A DNA stretch of 64,000 bases from Lingula anatina (lineage: Eukaryota > Brachiopoda > Lingulata > Lingulida > Lingulidae), in NCBI RefSeq assembly GCF_001039355.2, contig NW_019775802.1:727723-791722 (forward strand), read 5' to 3'. The position numbers were made by a program, and so were the translations under genes. How positions within the stretch are numbered: the stretch's first letter is position 1; every line of letters begins with the position of its first letter. Under the pieces are notes generated by a model. That model made no database searches. It was not told the origin of the DNA and was given only the letters and a program-made list of their open reading frames with translations. This document shows, in pieces, positions 26,301 through 38,900 of this stretch.

Positions 26301-28528
26301 GCAAATGGGATAAGGATGGCTTGTCACAGTAGTGGGAAGACCACCCATATTCCACAATCAATCTTGCCCCAACAAGGTGAGACTAAACAGTTAATGTTTG
26401 TATAACTGTGAACTTTTTCAGAGGCCAAGCATGACATACTGACAGGCCATCGGATCTTTTAAGTCATCATCAATGTAATATTACAATAAATCTGAATGAA
26501 ATACATTAGCAAGCCCAAATAATATATAAAACAAAACAAAAATGCTATTTTCACTTTTAAAATGTCTTTTTACAATTTGAATAAAAATTCATTGAAAAAA
26601 GTACATCTCCCGCCTACGCTAAAAACCTTCCACAACAACAGAGTGATCTCTCCCACAGGACATACTTATATCAACAAAGAGACAACTTTTTCCGCTGTTC
26701 TAGCAGGGGTGTGCTGTCAAGTGACCCAAAGATACCCTATCTATCAGCCCTTTCTCTGAGGGGTTCTGAATTGGTAAACAGAAATTGGAGAGCTGTACAA
26801 ACTAAAACTATCTGTTGATGCTGCTTATCAGTTGCATGAAATTGACTACTGACTACCTATTTTTTCTTTTTTCTTTTCTGTCTGTAGCCCTTTTTTTGGG
26901 GGGGACAAACACCTCAACTTATGCTGAATTGGTTTCATTCACACACCTACAGGAAGCGGTGGAACAATGCTTGTATTTTGTTTTCTCTAGTGATAGGGAA
27001 TGATATCTGACCATGCCGCTCCATTACAGCAAGGCAAGAAGTTCCCTAGTATACACTTCCACACTAATCTTCCAGTTTCTTTCATTTTAGGGATTTTGAA
27101 ACCAAGTCATGCTCAGGCAAGATTTCAGCAGTTTCAGACACTCATTTGTCCAGTATCTTTCTGTCAATCTCAGAAACACCCTGCTATCTTCTTACATTAT
27201 TCACTTTGGCAATACATCAGAGCTTTGTAAAAACATTTAGCATAGTGCTAGAAGTAGCAGAAAATGGTTTAAATTCTAGTTAAGAGGTCAATTATTTCTG
27301 TACACTCAACTTTCCTTTCTACTTTGCTAGATATTTCAATTCAACCACAGAATTTCATAAATGCATAATGCAAACGTCCCCTCTATGAAATGTGACATTA
27401 AAGTCACAGGATGCAATTTATATGTTCAGCGTGTCAACAGAAGTTAAGTAAATCTTCATAATCGGGTTTCCCGAGGTTATCGACAATATCTACTTACTAC
27501 TGAACACTAAAATGGGAAACTTAATATCAGTTTTTCTGCAGTTGACAAATGTATTATTGTCCCGTGAACTGTTAGACTTTGTGAATGGGTCTGATGAATG
27601 ACTGTAGATTACCGCACCTAGACTATGAAATGGTACCCGGCCTGATTGCAGGACATAAAGGACCGAGCACCTCAGGCCTGCAGGCACAGTCTCTCCTTGG
27701 TTCATAGGACAAGGTAAGCTTAGCTTTATTTTGCCAAGGCCGATTTACAAAAGATTCCACTATACAGAAAATCTGTGTGTTGCACAATTAGGTTGGAGTC
27801 AGACTAGTTAGGAAAAGCATTTGTCAAATGATGCACATCTTGTCACATATTTATATCAGAATTAATGCATAGGTACAAAAGAAATGCCGACTTTTTTCTC
27901 TCAGTGCAAGGGCATCTTTGTTTCTATAGGAGAAAACAGCGCTCAACAGGAATTTCTTGTGGGCATGTTAAAAATGCCACGAATGGCTGTGTGGTTAATA
28001 TAATTTAATTGACAGCATCACTGGGCAAAACCCATAAATTCCAATACAATTTTTTAAACAAAAGTAAAAAAAAAACTTTAAATGAAAAAAAAAATGCAAA
28101 AAGGAAATCAGTGCATGTTAAGGTATTTGTGTGTATCAAATCTTACTAGAAATGAATTGTGACTAAAGGAAAACAAAATTGGGATGGTCAGGTAGACAGA
28201 CATACAAAGAAACAGATAAACAGCCACCCCACTTCCAGTATACACACTTCTTTACATATGTCAGGGGTAAAACTAGTTATCTTTTAATCTGCTGAATTTA
28301 AACATTTGTTGTTTTTGTTTTTCTTTTATAAGTTCAAATTCAGATAGACATGTATCCCTCAAATTCAATTAACTGACTACCATTCGACTAGGGAACAAGA
28401 TCTACACGTGCAAATGCAGCACATGCGTTGAGATACAATACACAGAACAAATGAAGAGTGACTCAATATCTGTGAAGATTGACATCCCTGTAACAAACTT
28501 TATTCGGGACCTAAAAGTTATCAACTAA

Positions 28529-29082
28529 TACCCCGTTCACACTACGCTCAGTTATCCGGATAAATTGCGAATTAGGTCACAATTCGAATAAATGCAGTAG
28601 TGTGAACGCAAGAGGATTTTTGTAATGCGCATTTTCAAAATCCTGCAAGCGAGGTGGATTTCTAAGCGCGATCCGGATAACTTACCGGAATCGACACCTG
28701 TACAGATCTAACTGCGCATGTGTGCAGATAAGTGCGGGTACCTATGAACGCTTGTTTATTACTTTAGCGATTGCACCAAACGTATTTGGAGGTCACCACT
28801 CACTAACAACATAAGGAAACAAACTTATTTTGCCATCTTATACTTCTCAAGAATGCTGGAATGTCTTTAGAGTTGCATTTGTCGTCACAAATTCTTGTTG
28901 GTATTTTAAGATTTCCTGTGCGGCGCATGCGCGAATGTTCAAAACAGGAAGTTAAACCTGAAATTTTCAACGTGTAATTCGGTTTCGCTTAGCGTGTGTG
29001 AACGCAATACCGAATCGAATTCCTCGCCAAAAATTCGGATTATAGAAATGCGCATTTTTGCAACTGTAGTGTGAATGGGGTA
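28529..29082. mobile_element. 550-bp MITE-like element with terminal inverted repeats
   Basis: The left end reads CCCCGTTCACACTAC from 28531. The right end reads GTAGTGTGAATGGGG to 29080. These are inverted repeats of about 15 bp with one mismatch, flanked on both sides by TA (28529-28530 and 29081-29082), consistent with a TA target-site duplication. The interior is CpG-rich, unlike its flanks. It holds subterminal copies of the motif GTGTGAACGC and near-palindromes such as GCGCATGCGC. It has no coding frame. This fits a non-autonomous TA-inserting DNA transposon. I cannot name the superfamily. Confidence 0.8.
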
Positions 29083-30467
29083 TATGAGATACAAAGTCAC
29101 AACACAACCCCCTCTTTACAAAAATAAAGCTTGCAGGTGTACATAAAATCCCTCAACTATAAAAAAAGGAGAAATAAGAAATGTGATCCTTGAGAAGCCA
29201 CAGAAATATCATGAAAGTGTATAAAGATAAACCCAGGGTCCCTTCACGCTTAGATTGCTAAATGCAAACAGTATCAAAAACCCAGGCGACATTGAACAAA
29301 CAGAGGGAATGGTTATAAAAAAAAAGCCAGAGGACATTCATGAGGTCTTACTCAAGGTTGCGGAAATGACCAGAAACTGAAAAGCTTTGAGGAAAAGAAA
29401 TACTAGACCCAAGCTAAAGGCTAGCTCATTTACTTTTGTGTGGTTCCTGAACCTCAAGAGAAATAACAGACCACCTTCTTGTATATCAGTGGTATGGTAA
29501 GAGGTGTCATTCCAGCTGCTTCTCTATCACCACAGATACCAGAGAAGATCAGGTGAGAGATCTATAAATAGATGTGTACATTTCTAAAACACATGTTGGC
29601 AGATAAAGATTTGAAAAAGTTTGAAGCATTGCTTGTGAGGAGAGCTAGGAACAGCTCACCTGACACCAGAGTAATAAATTCCTCTGAGGTTTGAATACAA
29701 GATTTATGTGTCTACTTGCCAAATTATGGATAAGAAGTTAATTCTTCAAAAAAATTCTCATGAAGCAGAGAAAAATCCAAGAAGAAGTCAGTAGGTACAA
29801 ATTTCTTTTTCCGTCTTTATTTTACAGCTACAGGTTCTTAGAGATGTTTGCAATTAGGGTTCAATGCTCAGCAAGAATGTATAAATATCTCAAAATTCAG
29901 TTTACATTAGTTTGCAAAGATGAAAGTTTGGTTAGAGTACGCCGCACCGTGTGTGTGTGTGTCCTAGCATGTTCACATTAGCCGAGGGTTTGATTCTCAA
30001 AAGCCAACAGCTAGCTTTTCTGCTTGTAATGGCCCTGCATTATTACGGAGTTCTTTACCCTCATTAAGGTCACCTATATACAATGTAGTTTCTTAAGAAG
30101 TACGTTAGACTCTGAAAAGGCAGTGTATCACAAAAGGCCCTTAACACACAACCTCACACCCATTTCACATCTGGAAGTCAAAACATGACAGAGCACTACA
30201 AAAACAACATCCACAACGTGATGACAAACTTTTCAGCGGATCATAAAGATTAAAATCACATATGAGTCATTAAGATAACCTACCTGTGATTTGAGACCCA
30301 GCCGAATAAACAACACTTTTATGAATGAAATCACAAGAGAAGTCAAATGTAAAATGTATATGACAGTACAGGTGGAAGGAACTTTTTAGAAATATGTACC
30401 TGGACGTACATTGAAAAGTAGTTGAATTAGTAGAAAAGCAAACAAGTTTGTATACAAATTACCTTCA
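29083..30467. other. Gene-free stretch between the MITE and the duplicated block
   Basis: I see no gene. A short (GT)n tract lies at about 29949-29961. Open frames here are short and lack recognisable domains. Confidence 0.55.
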
Positions 30468-33400
30468 ACTTAATCCAAAGCTTCTTTTGGTTGATTTCGT
30501 CTATTCAATTACAACACTTATTCTATGTTTGGTAGATAATTCATTCATTTACATCCAGTTAATTGCAAAAAAAAAAAAAAAAAAAATGTTCTTTTACTTC
30601 TAGCAATAAAGAAGAATGAATAAGAAGAAATGCACAGTGCAAATTTTGCAGAATAAATCAATTTCTGACAAACATATTTCTGTATATTTTGAAGAAAAAA
30701 TGTCCCCTAAAGGAATATCTTACAAGGATTATGTCACTTTAAATCCAATTGGGTTTTTTCATCTCTCAACATTGAAACCAAATCTTTAAGCCCCTTTACA
30801 AAATGTGAATGTCTGGAATAATGATGCATGGGTGACTGAAACCAGTATCACATCGCTTTCTTTCATTCTGAGACACTGACACCCAATCTGGAGGAGACAG
30901 TACCCAAAATACCATACTCTAATTACTATCAATATAACACCACATCAGTCAGATATCCCTATAAACATCCAACTTAATGGTTAACAATTCTGCCCTGTAA
31001 GTTCACATAGAGAATACACAGAAAGGAAGCTCAAACTTTAGTATGAGCTTCTGAATAAGTGATGGTTTAATGGCAGATTTAAGCTGTGAGTGCCCATAAA
31101 GTATATAAATAGCAAATACCAATATGCTTTAGATTAAATATGAGAGTGTAAGAATCAATGCAGAGTTTTGCCATACAAATTAAGCTATAATTGGATTTTA
31201 AAAATTGAAGCATGCTAAAGAAATATCTGTTGAGGAGGCAAAATAAAAAAGCTAGCAAGTAGCAAACTTATTATAAATAAACAAATGAATAACTCAAATG
31301 CCAGAATATGAAAAAAAGAAAAGAAAAAAAGAAAAAAATCTACATGTACCCCTATCCATACCAAAGAGGTTTTTCAATAAATCACGTTAGCAGGATCTTT
31401 ATAAAGATCTTAAGCCTAGATAACATTTGAAATGCAATGCCCGTAAGGCATCTGAGCGAAGGTAGACGGTGGCCATGCAAAATTGCATGGAATCATACTG
31501 ATTTAAGGCCATCTAATGTAGACATACTCGGCATAGCCCATAGCTCCTTACGATTTCAAAAAATCATATCGAAAATTTCATCGCACGGCGCCGTGTTAAT
31601 GTAATTTAGGCTTTAGCACTTTCACAACCATGAAATGGACCAGCTACCCCCTACGCCACCCCACCTCCAATGTCATTTTTTAGCCTACAGCCCTGAATTT
31701 TATTTTGAAAAATGAAAAAAAAAATTATAAACATGTCTTGTGCCTTTTATACAACAACCTTCATTACTCAATTTAGCAATACATGATCCATGTATTACTT
31801 TCAGAGGGCTACAACAATGTTGACACATCACATGAGCAAGAAAGAATTATCACAACAACAATAACAATACACCTCCCGTGAAAATGTACCTTTGATAAAA
31901 TTTGTAAGACACTTTGACCATGTTACGGCAACACCTGTCCAATGAGCTCAAACTTCTTTTGATCCAAAATGAACTATTTTGAATAATATTTATTCAACAA
32001 TCAAGTAAAATTGACTTTCTTTTGTTAGCAACCTGGCAATACTTGAGACAGTGTTTTGAAAGGCAGGAATTAATTATTTCTCCTTGTTACACAATTTTAA
32101 TATAAATATATGAAATGAGATGGAAAAGTCGAAACAAGCAGTGGACCCTACAAGGTGAATAGTCCCCACAGTGTAAGGACAATATATGCTCCTGGCACAG
32201 TCTTACAAGTATAATATGCCCTTTTAATTTTCAATTCCTTCTCCACTAAAAAAAAAGAGCTTAATAAAAGATACCTTGGTTAACTAAATTATGAATGGAC
32301 AATGATAAGGGGTACATGCTATGCAGGAATACCAAAAAAAAAAAAAAAAAAAAAAGTGAATAAGGAGTCATAAGAAAAGAGGATAAAAGGTCAGAATATG
32401 TACATCAAGGATATTCTTATTTAAACTAGAGCATTGGATGAGAAAATCCAAAAACAACATATAATTAGTCACAGCAATCACTCAAAATTTCTGCTCCTAA
32501 CATTAAACTTTAGCTGTCAGTTAAATCCACTATATATTTTTTATGCTATGTGATAAACACCGAGTACTCTGGCAGCCAAATATACCTGTCGCAGACTCAT
32601 GACAGTGATGGTGTGGAGATGTACAGGTACAGACTCTCATTTCCTGGTGAGGATTTAAGCAGTTAATTATCTGTTCATAGATTTGATTTGGTCCTATGCG
32701 AAAGAAGATCTGTAATCTCACAAGGATGAGAAAGGGTTTAGTTTTCTTCTCAATATACAGGTATATGTTCAAAGATGATTAATCATTAGACTTTGCAGCC
32801 ATTAAGATTTAAATTAAGCTTATTCTTCAATGTTATTTATATTCTGTTCAGTCAATAGGTGGTTACTGCTTATACAGCTATATCATTTCATTTTCATTTC
32901 TTCACAAAGAGATGAGGAAAGCTCTTTTCTACAAATAACCAATTTTACTGAAGACTAAACTGCTGTTTTAGACAGGGTTAAAGGGGTCTAAATGCTTGAA
33001 ATTTTATCATAGGTGAGCCTTCTTTAAAGCAATAATAACTCTTCCTTTGAGATTCAAAAATCCGCATGAAATGCATTGTAAACAACGCATGGAAATATGT
33101 TCTATTGTATTTTACCACTAAAACGGCCGTTATTGTAGGAAAACTAAAATCTGTGCTTGTCAATAGGGCTTTCGATCCCTTTTTTTCCGGTCGACAAGTG
33201 CATTCGTTGCTAATGACGTAATAGTGTCACGCGGATTCTCGCGTTCATTCGAGACCAAAATAACATGGCGGGAAACCCTCAGACGTAAGTGGCGAGTTTT
33301 TGTACAGTGCGTCGGATAACGAAAAGCCCAGAATGGCACACATTGTGGATATAAATGCATTTTTTAACAAAAAGACGAATACATCTCATGAATCTTATAT

Positions 33401-35903
33401 AGTGTTGTTGTTGTCTGCTTTTCCCGCGGTTTTAAGTAGGTCACCAGTGACTTTGCAGTGTCAGAGAGAGCTCCGTCAGTTAAAATCTCTTAAGAGATTT
33501 TAACAAAAAACCGTACGTTTAGGAAAAAAACCCTGGATTAACTTTGAATGCAGGAATGGGGTCGTTGGCCATTGGTAAGTACGGGAAAATTGCCGTTTTT
33601 TCCAGGAAAATCCAATTTTTGGCCAAAACGAAGAGTTATTATGACTTTAACAAAAAAGTTCAAATTACCTCATAAAACAGCTTGTGATCACATTTAAAGT
33701 TGAACAGTACATTACTGTACACCTGAAACATATAGCTTTTTACAATTCTGATCAATTAAAATTTTGCTCATAATTTTACCTTAATATACTTTTATCTCCA
33801 GACATTAATTTTGATTTTTGAAAGAAAAAAAAACTGTCAAATGTTTCTTTTAGTTGAAATAAAATAATCTTGATATCAGTGAGGATACTGATTTCAAAAA
33901 TATCCATTACATGATGAATGAAAAAACTTTTTGATTGGCATGCACTGCACATGCGAGACGAGACTTTCTTTAGAATCATCTGGCGTTAACTGTTATGTGA
34001 CTGTAAGTTAAGGTTCAAATTGTTTCATAGCAGGTAATCTGAACTTTCTTTGTTGACATACAATGTCCTGTGATTCAATTATAATGTAATAAAATGACGG
34101 CCAGACAAAAGCTACCAGCAGCTATAATTCCAGTCATCGCTCTGTAGCTACAGGGCTGACATCATGAGAACTGCAGTGGATTGCCACAACAGAGCATCCT
34201 GACTACAAAATATAAGCTACTGTGTAACTGCATGACACATGGGTGGATCCAAAGATATTTTCTGACAGTCTTCCAAATTATCTTTGTTGATCTATCCTCC
34301 ATTTTTGACAGTCTTCTGACAGAAAAAAAAATAGATACCAGTCAATGTAAACTTGAAAGTCTGACCGTCTTCTGGAAGACCTAGAAGACCGCCTCAATCT
34401 GCCCCTGTGACATATATATCAACGAAGGCACCCCCCTGCCCCCCTTTTTCATAATAGCAACCATCCCTCAACATAGTCACACTGGATTTACGCACTCATT
34501 TTTTTCCTCAGTCAGTGCATTTTGCTACTCTTAGATGGATTATCCACTTTCTCAAAATCTTTCAACACTGCACCTGAATTTTAGATCTTTATGGCCCCTT
34601 TTACATTTGTTTAGGTTATCTGGATAAGCAGTGAATTGGGGAAGCAATTACGAGATTTATATTTTTGGAAATTCTGCTAATAGAGTGGTGGATTGGTTCC
34701 AGATAACCATGGTGATCATAATCAAGACCCATCAAAATTACTGATTTCACCCTCTGTCCCATACCTGTGAATGTCCAAATTTCACTGACACTCTTGGATT
34801 TCTTGTTTTAAGCTCTTATTTCAAAATGTAATTAGACATTACCATTATTTAAAAAATTATGTAAATCTTTGAATTATATATCATTGTCACAGTGATAACT
34901 TCAAAAAGTGATCAGTAAAATCTTAAAAATATTTAGCAATTTTAATTAAACACTGGTACAACAATCAAATAAACAGATCATAATATCATATTCAGTGACA
35001 TCTTTTATGAACAATATTTATATATATCTTCTCCATCCTGAGTTTTATGAGATTCTTTAGCAAATATATATAATAAGTTGATAATATATAGGTTATAATA
35101 TATTTGGCCAGTTATTTTTGTGTATTTATGCCAAATGGGATTTTACAATTTTACTTTACAGGCAATCAAAATGATTTTTTTTGTATTGTATTGTATAGCA
35201 GTGTATTCATTTGAACAGACACAGTCACACAGGTACATAGAACATGAGCAGTGGTAACTTATAAAACATTGTATAAGTTTTGTAGAGGAGTTAAATCAGT
35301 TCTCTGATACATGTTAACAAATGTACACAGGTCATTTTTCATTTTGAATTGGGTTCCCTACATATGTTCTTTAGGTAAAAAATATTGTAAGGCTGATCAA
35401 TCAAAAACTTCATCTTCCCTATCAATATCTGGACATCCAACAGCTATGTTCTTTTCTACTGGTAACATGATATCTTTATTGATGATAACAATCATTTACA
35501 ACTAGTGGCTCCTGCAGTTCCTTGTTTTTGAAATCTACAACACCCTATTCAATATTTTATTTGGCATTTTCATCTTATATATCAAGTTATATTACAGATT
35601 ATTGAAAGGCTATACAGGTATCTCTTATACAAAGGAATGTGCGTGCGTGTGTGGGGAAGGGGGGGAGTTAACAAACTAATAGTAAATGGCTAACCTTCTA
35701 AAGGTGCTCAATCAGTTGTGAAATTTTCGTAGACCAAGATCCTAAAATCAACTTCACGCAGTCTATTTTACCAGTGAGGCAGTCATAACCACGCCCATGA
35801 AAATATCTCTATGAACTCCCTTTAAGGCCAGGCCACAGTTCTTAACAAGCCCATATAAACCCTCTGTAAATATAAATCAAAATAAAGCAATAAAGTAACA
35901 AAC
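30468..35903. repeat. Copy 1 of a 5-kb duplicated block (contig end)
   Basis: This 5,436-bp block is almost the same as 35905-40697, in the same order and orientation. It ends exactly at the N at 35904, and the second copy starts immediately after it. The copies differ by scattered substitutions, by small indels (for example the A run at about 30569-30590) and by one 619-bp insertion in this copy. That pattern fits two alleles kept in tandem by the assembler. Neither copy contains a recognisable gene. Confidence 0.9.
33024..33650. mobile_element. TTAA-flanked 619-bp non-autonomous element, polymorphic
   Basis: The element spans 33028-33646 and is bracketed by TTAA at 33024-33027 and 33647-33650. 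The other haplotype copy has one TTAA at 38463-38466 and no insert. This gives a filled/empty pair that defines the boundaries and target-site duplication. The ends are inverted repeats: AGCAATAATAACTCTT on the left and AGTCATAATAACTCTT read inward from the right, 14 of 16 matching. There is no transposase frame. TTAA duplication is typical of piggyBac-type elements, but the ends lack the usual CCC start, so the family is uncertain. A related copy lies at 56388-56723. Confidence 0.85.
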
Positions 35904-35904
35904 N
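35904..35904. other. Single-N contig join
   Basis: An ambiguous base sits exactly where copy 1 of the 5-kb block stops and copy 2 starts. It marks a scaffold join with overlapping, unmerged sequence. Confidence 0.9.
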
Positions 35905-38900
35905 ACTTAATCCAAAGCTTCTTTTGGTTGATTTCGTCTATTCAATTACAACACTTATTCTATGTTTGGTAGATAATTCATTCATTTACATCCAGTTAAT
36001 TGCAAAAAAAAATGTTCTTTTACTTCTAGCAATAAAGAAGAATGAATAAGAAGAAATGCACAGTGCAAATTTTGCAGAATAAATCAATTTCTGACAAACA
36101 TATTTCTGTATATTTTGAAGAAAAAATGTCCCCTAAAGGAATATCTTACAAGGATTATGTCACTTTAAATCCAATTGGGTTTTTTCATCTCTCAACATTG
36201 AAACCAAATCTTTAAGCCCCTTTACAAAATGTGAATGTCTGGAATAATGATGCATGGGTGACTGAAACCAGTATCACATCGCTTTCTTTCGTTCTGAGAC
36301 ACTGACACCCAATCTGGAGGAGACAGTACCCAAAATACCATACTCTAATTACTATCAATATAACACCACATCAGTCAGATATCCCTATAAACATCCAACT
36401 TAATGGCTAACAATTCTGCCCTGTAAGTTCACATAGAGAATACACAGAAAGGAAGCTCAAACTTTAGTATGAGCTTCTGAATAAGTGATGGTTTAATGGC
36501 AGATTTAAGCTGTGAGTGCCCATAAAGTATATAAATAGCAAATACCAATATGCTTTAGTTTAAATTTGAGAGTGTAAGAATCAATGCAGAGTTTTGCCAT
36601 ACAAATTAAGCTATAATTGGATTTTAAAAATTGAAGCATGCTAAAGGAATATCCGTTGAGAGGCAAAATAAAAAAGCTGATGTGTGCATAACATCATGCA
36701 GCAGGTAGCAAACTTATTATAAATAAACAAATAGGCAAATAAATAACTCAAATGCCAGAATATAAAAAAAAGAAGAGAAAAAATCTACATGTACCCCTAC
36801 CCACACTAAAGAGGTTTTCAATAAATCACGTTAGCAGGATCTTTATAAAGTTCTTAAGCCTAAATTACGTTTGAAATGTGATGCCCATAAGGCATCTGAG
36901 TGGAGGTAGAGACGGTGGCCATGAGAAATCGCACAGAATCGTACTGATTTAAGGCCATGTAATGTAGACATACTCGGCATAGCCCATAGCTCCTTACGAT
37001 TTCAAAAAATCGTATCGACAATTTCATCGCACGGCGCCTGTGTTAATGTAATTTAGGCTTTAGCACTTTCACAACCATAAAATGGAACAGCTACCCCCTA
37101 CGCCACCCCACCTCCAATGTCATTTTTTAGCCTACAGCCCTGAATTTTATTGAAAAATGAAAAAAAAAATTATAAACATGTCTTGTGCCTTTTATACAAC
37201 AACCTTCATTACTCAATTTAGCAATACATGATCCATGTATTACTTTCAGAGGGCCACAACAATGTTGACACATCACATGAGCAAGAAAGAATTATCACAA
37301 CAACAGTTACAATATACCTCCCGTGAAAATGTACCTTTGACAAAATTTGTAAGACACTTTGACCATGTTACGGCAACACCTGTCCAATGAGCTAAACCTT
37401 CTTTTGATCCAAAATGAACTATTTTGAATAATATTTATTCAACAATCAAGTAAAATTGACTTTCTTTTGTTAGCAACCTGGCAATACTTGAGACAGTGTT
37501 TTGAAAGGCAGGAATTAATTATTTCTCCTTGTTACACGATTTTAATATAAATATATGAAATGAGATGGAAAAGTCGAAACAAGCAGTGGACCCTACAAGG
37601 TGAATAGTCCCCACAGTGTAAGGACAATATATGCTCCTGGCACAGTCCTTACAAGTATAATATGCCCTTTTAATTTTCAATTCCTTCTCCACTTAAAAAA
37701 AAGAACTTAATAAAAGATACCTTGGTTAACTAAATTATGAATGGACAATGATAAGGGATACATGCTATGCAGGAATACCAAAAAAAAAAAAAAAGTGAAT
37801 AAGGAGTCATAAGAAAAGAGGATAAAAGGTCAGAATATGTACATCAAGGATATTCTTATTTAAACTAGAGCATTGGATGAGAAAATTAAAAAACAACATA
37901 TAATTAGTCACAGCAATCACTCAAAATTTCTGCTCCTAACATTAAATTTTAGCTGTCAGTTAAATCCACTATATATTTTTTATGCTATGTGATAAACACC
38001 GAGTATTCTGGCAGCCAAATATACCTGTCGCAGACTCATGACAGTGATGGTATGGAGATGTACAGGTACAGACTCTCATTTCCTGGTGAGGATTTAAGCA
38101 GTTAATTATCTGTTCATAGATTTGATTTGGTCCTATGTGAAAGAAGATCTGTAATCTCACAAGGATGAGAAAGGGTTTAGTTTTCTTCTCAATATACAGG
38201 TATATGTTCAAAGATGATTAATCATTAGACTTTGCAGCCATTAAGATTTAAATTAAGCTTATTCTTCAATGTTATTTATATTCTGTTCAGTCAATAGGTG
38301 GTTACTGCTTGTACAGCTATATCATTTCATTTTCATTTCTTCACAAAGAGATGAGGAAAGCTCTTTTCTACAAATAACCAATTTTACTGAAGACTAAACT
38401 GCTGTTTTAGACAGGGTTAAAGGGGTCTAAATACTTGAAATTTTATCATAGGTGAGCCTTCTTTAACAAAAAAGTTCAAATTACCTCATAAAACAGCTTG
38501 TGATCACATTTAAAGTTGAACAGTACATTACTGTACACCTGAAACATATAGCTTTTTACAATTCTGATCAATTAAAATTTTGCTCATAATTTTACCTTAA
38601 TATACTTTTATCTCCAGACATTAATTTTGATTTTTGAAAGAAAAAAAACTGTTAAATGTTTCTTTTAGTTGAAATAAAATAATCTTGATATCAGTGAGGA
38701 TACTGATTTCAAAAATATCCATTACATGATGAATGAAAAAACTTTTTGATTGGCATGCACTGCACATGCGAGACGAGACTTTCTTTAGAATCATCTGGCG
38801 TTAACTGTTATGTGACTGTAAGTTAAGGTTCAAATTGTTTCATAGCAGGTAATCTGAACTTTCTTTGTTGACATACAATGTCCTGTGATTCAATTATAAT

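Larger units (their letters stand above)
14948..28528. other. Long gene-free interval after lectin gene A
   Basis: I see no exon, domain or conserved frame on either strand. Candidate polyadenylation signals for lectin gene A are AATAAA at 15291-15296 and ATTAAA at 15733-15738. Simple repeats are noted separately. An imperfect 42-bp-period duplication containing GACCTATCACAGGGTG lies at about 24881-24947. Exons under about 40 codons could have been missed. Confidence 0.6.

Noticed and set aside
33300-33503. 67-codon frame inside the TTAA element
   Set aside because: It lacks any transposase feature, and the corresponding sequence in the second family member is diverged and broken.
32530-38211. 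Near-identical 80-codon minus-strand frames at 32530-32772 and 37969-38211, apparently a conserved duplicated gene
   Set aside because: They are one non-coding locus seen twice through the haplotype duplication, so their similarity says nothing about coding conservation.
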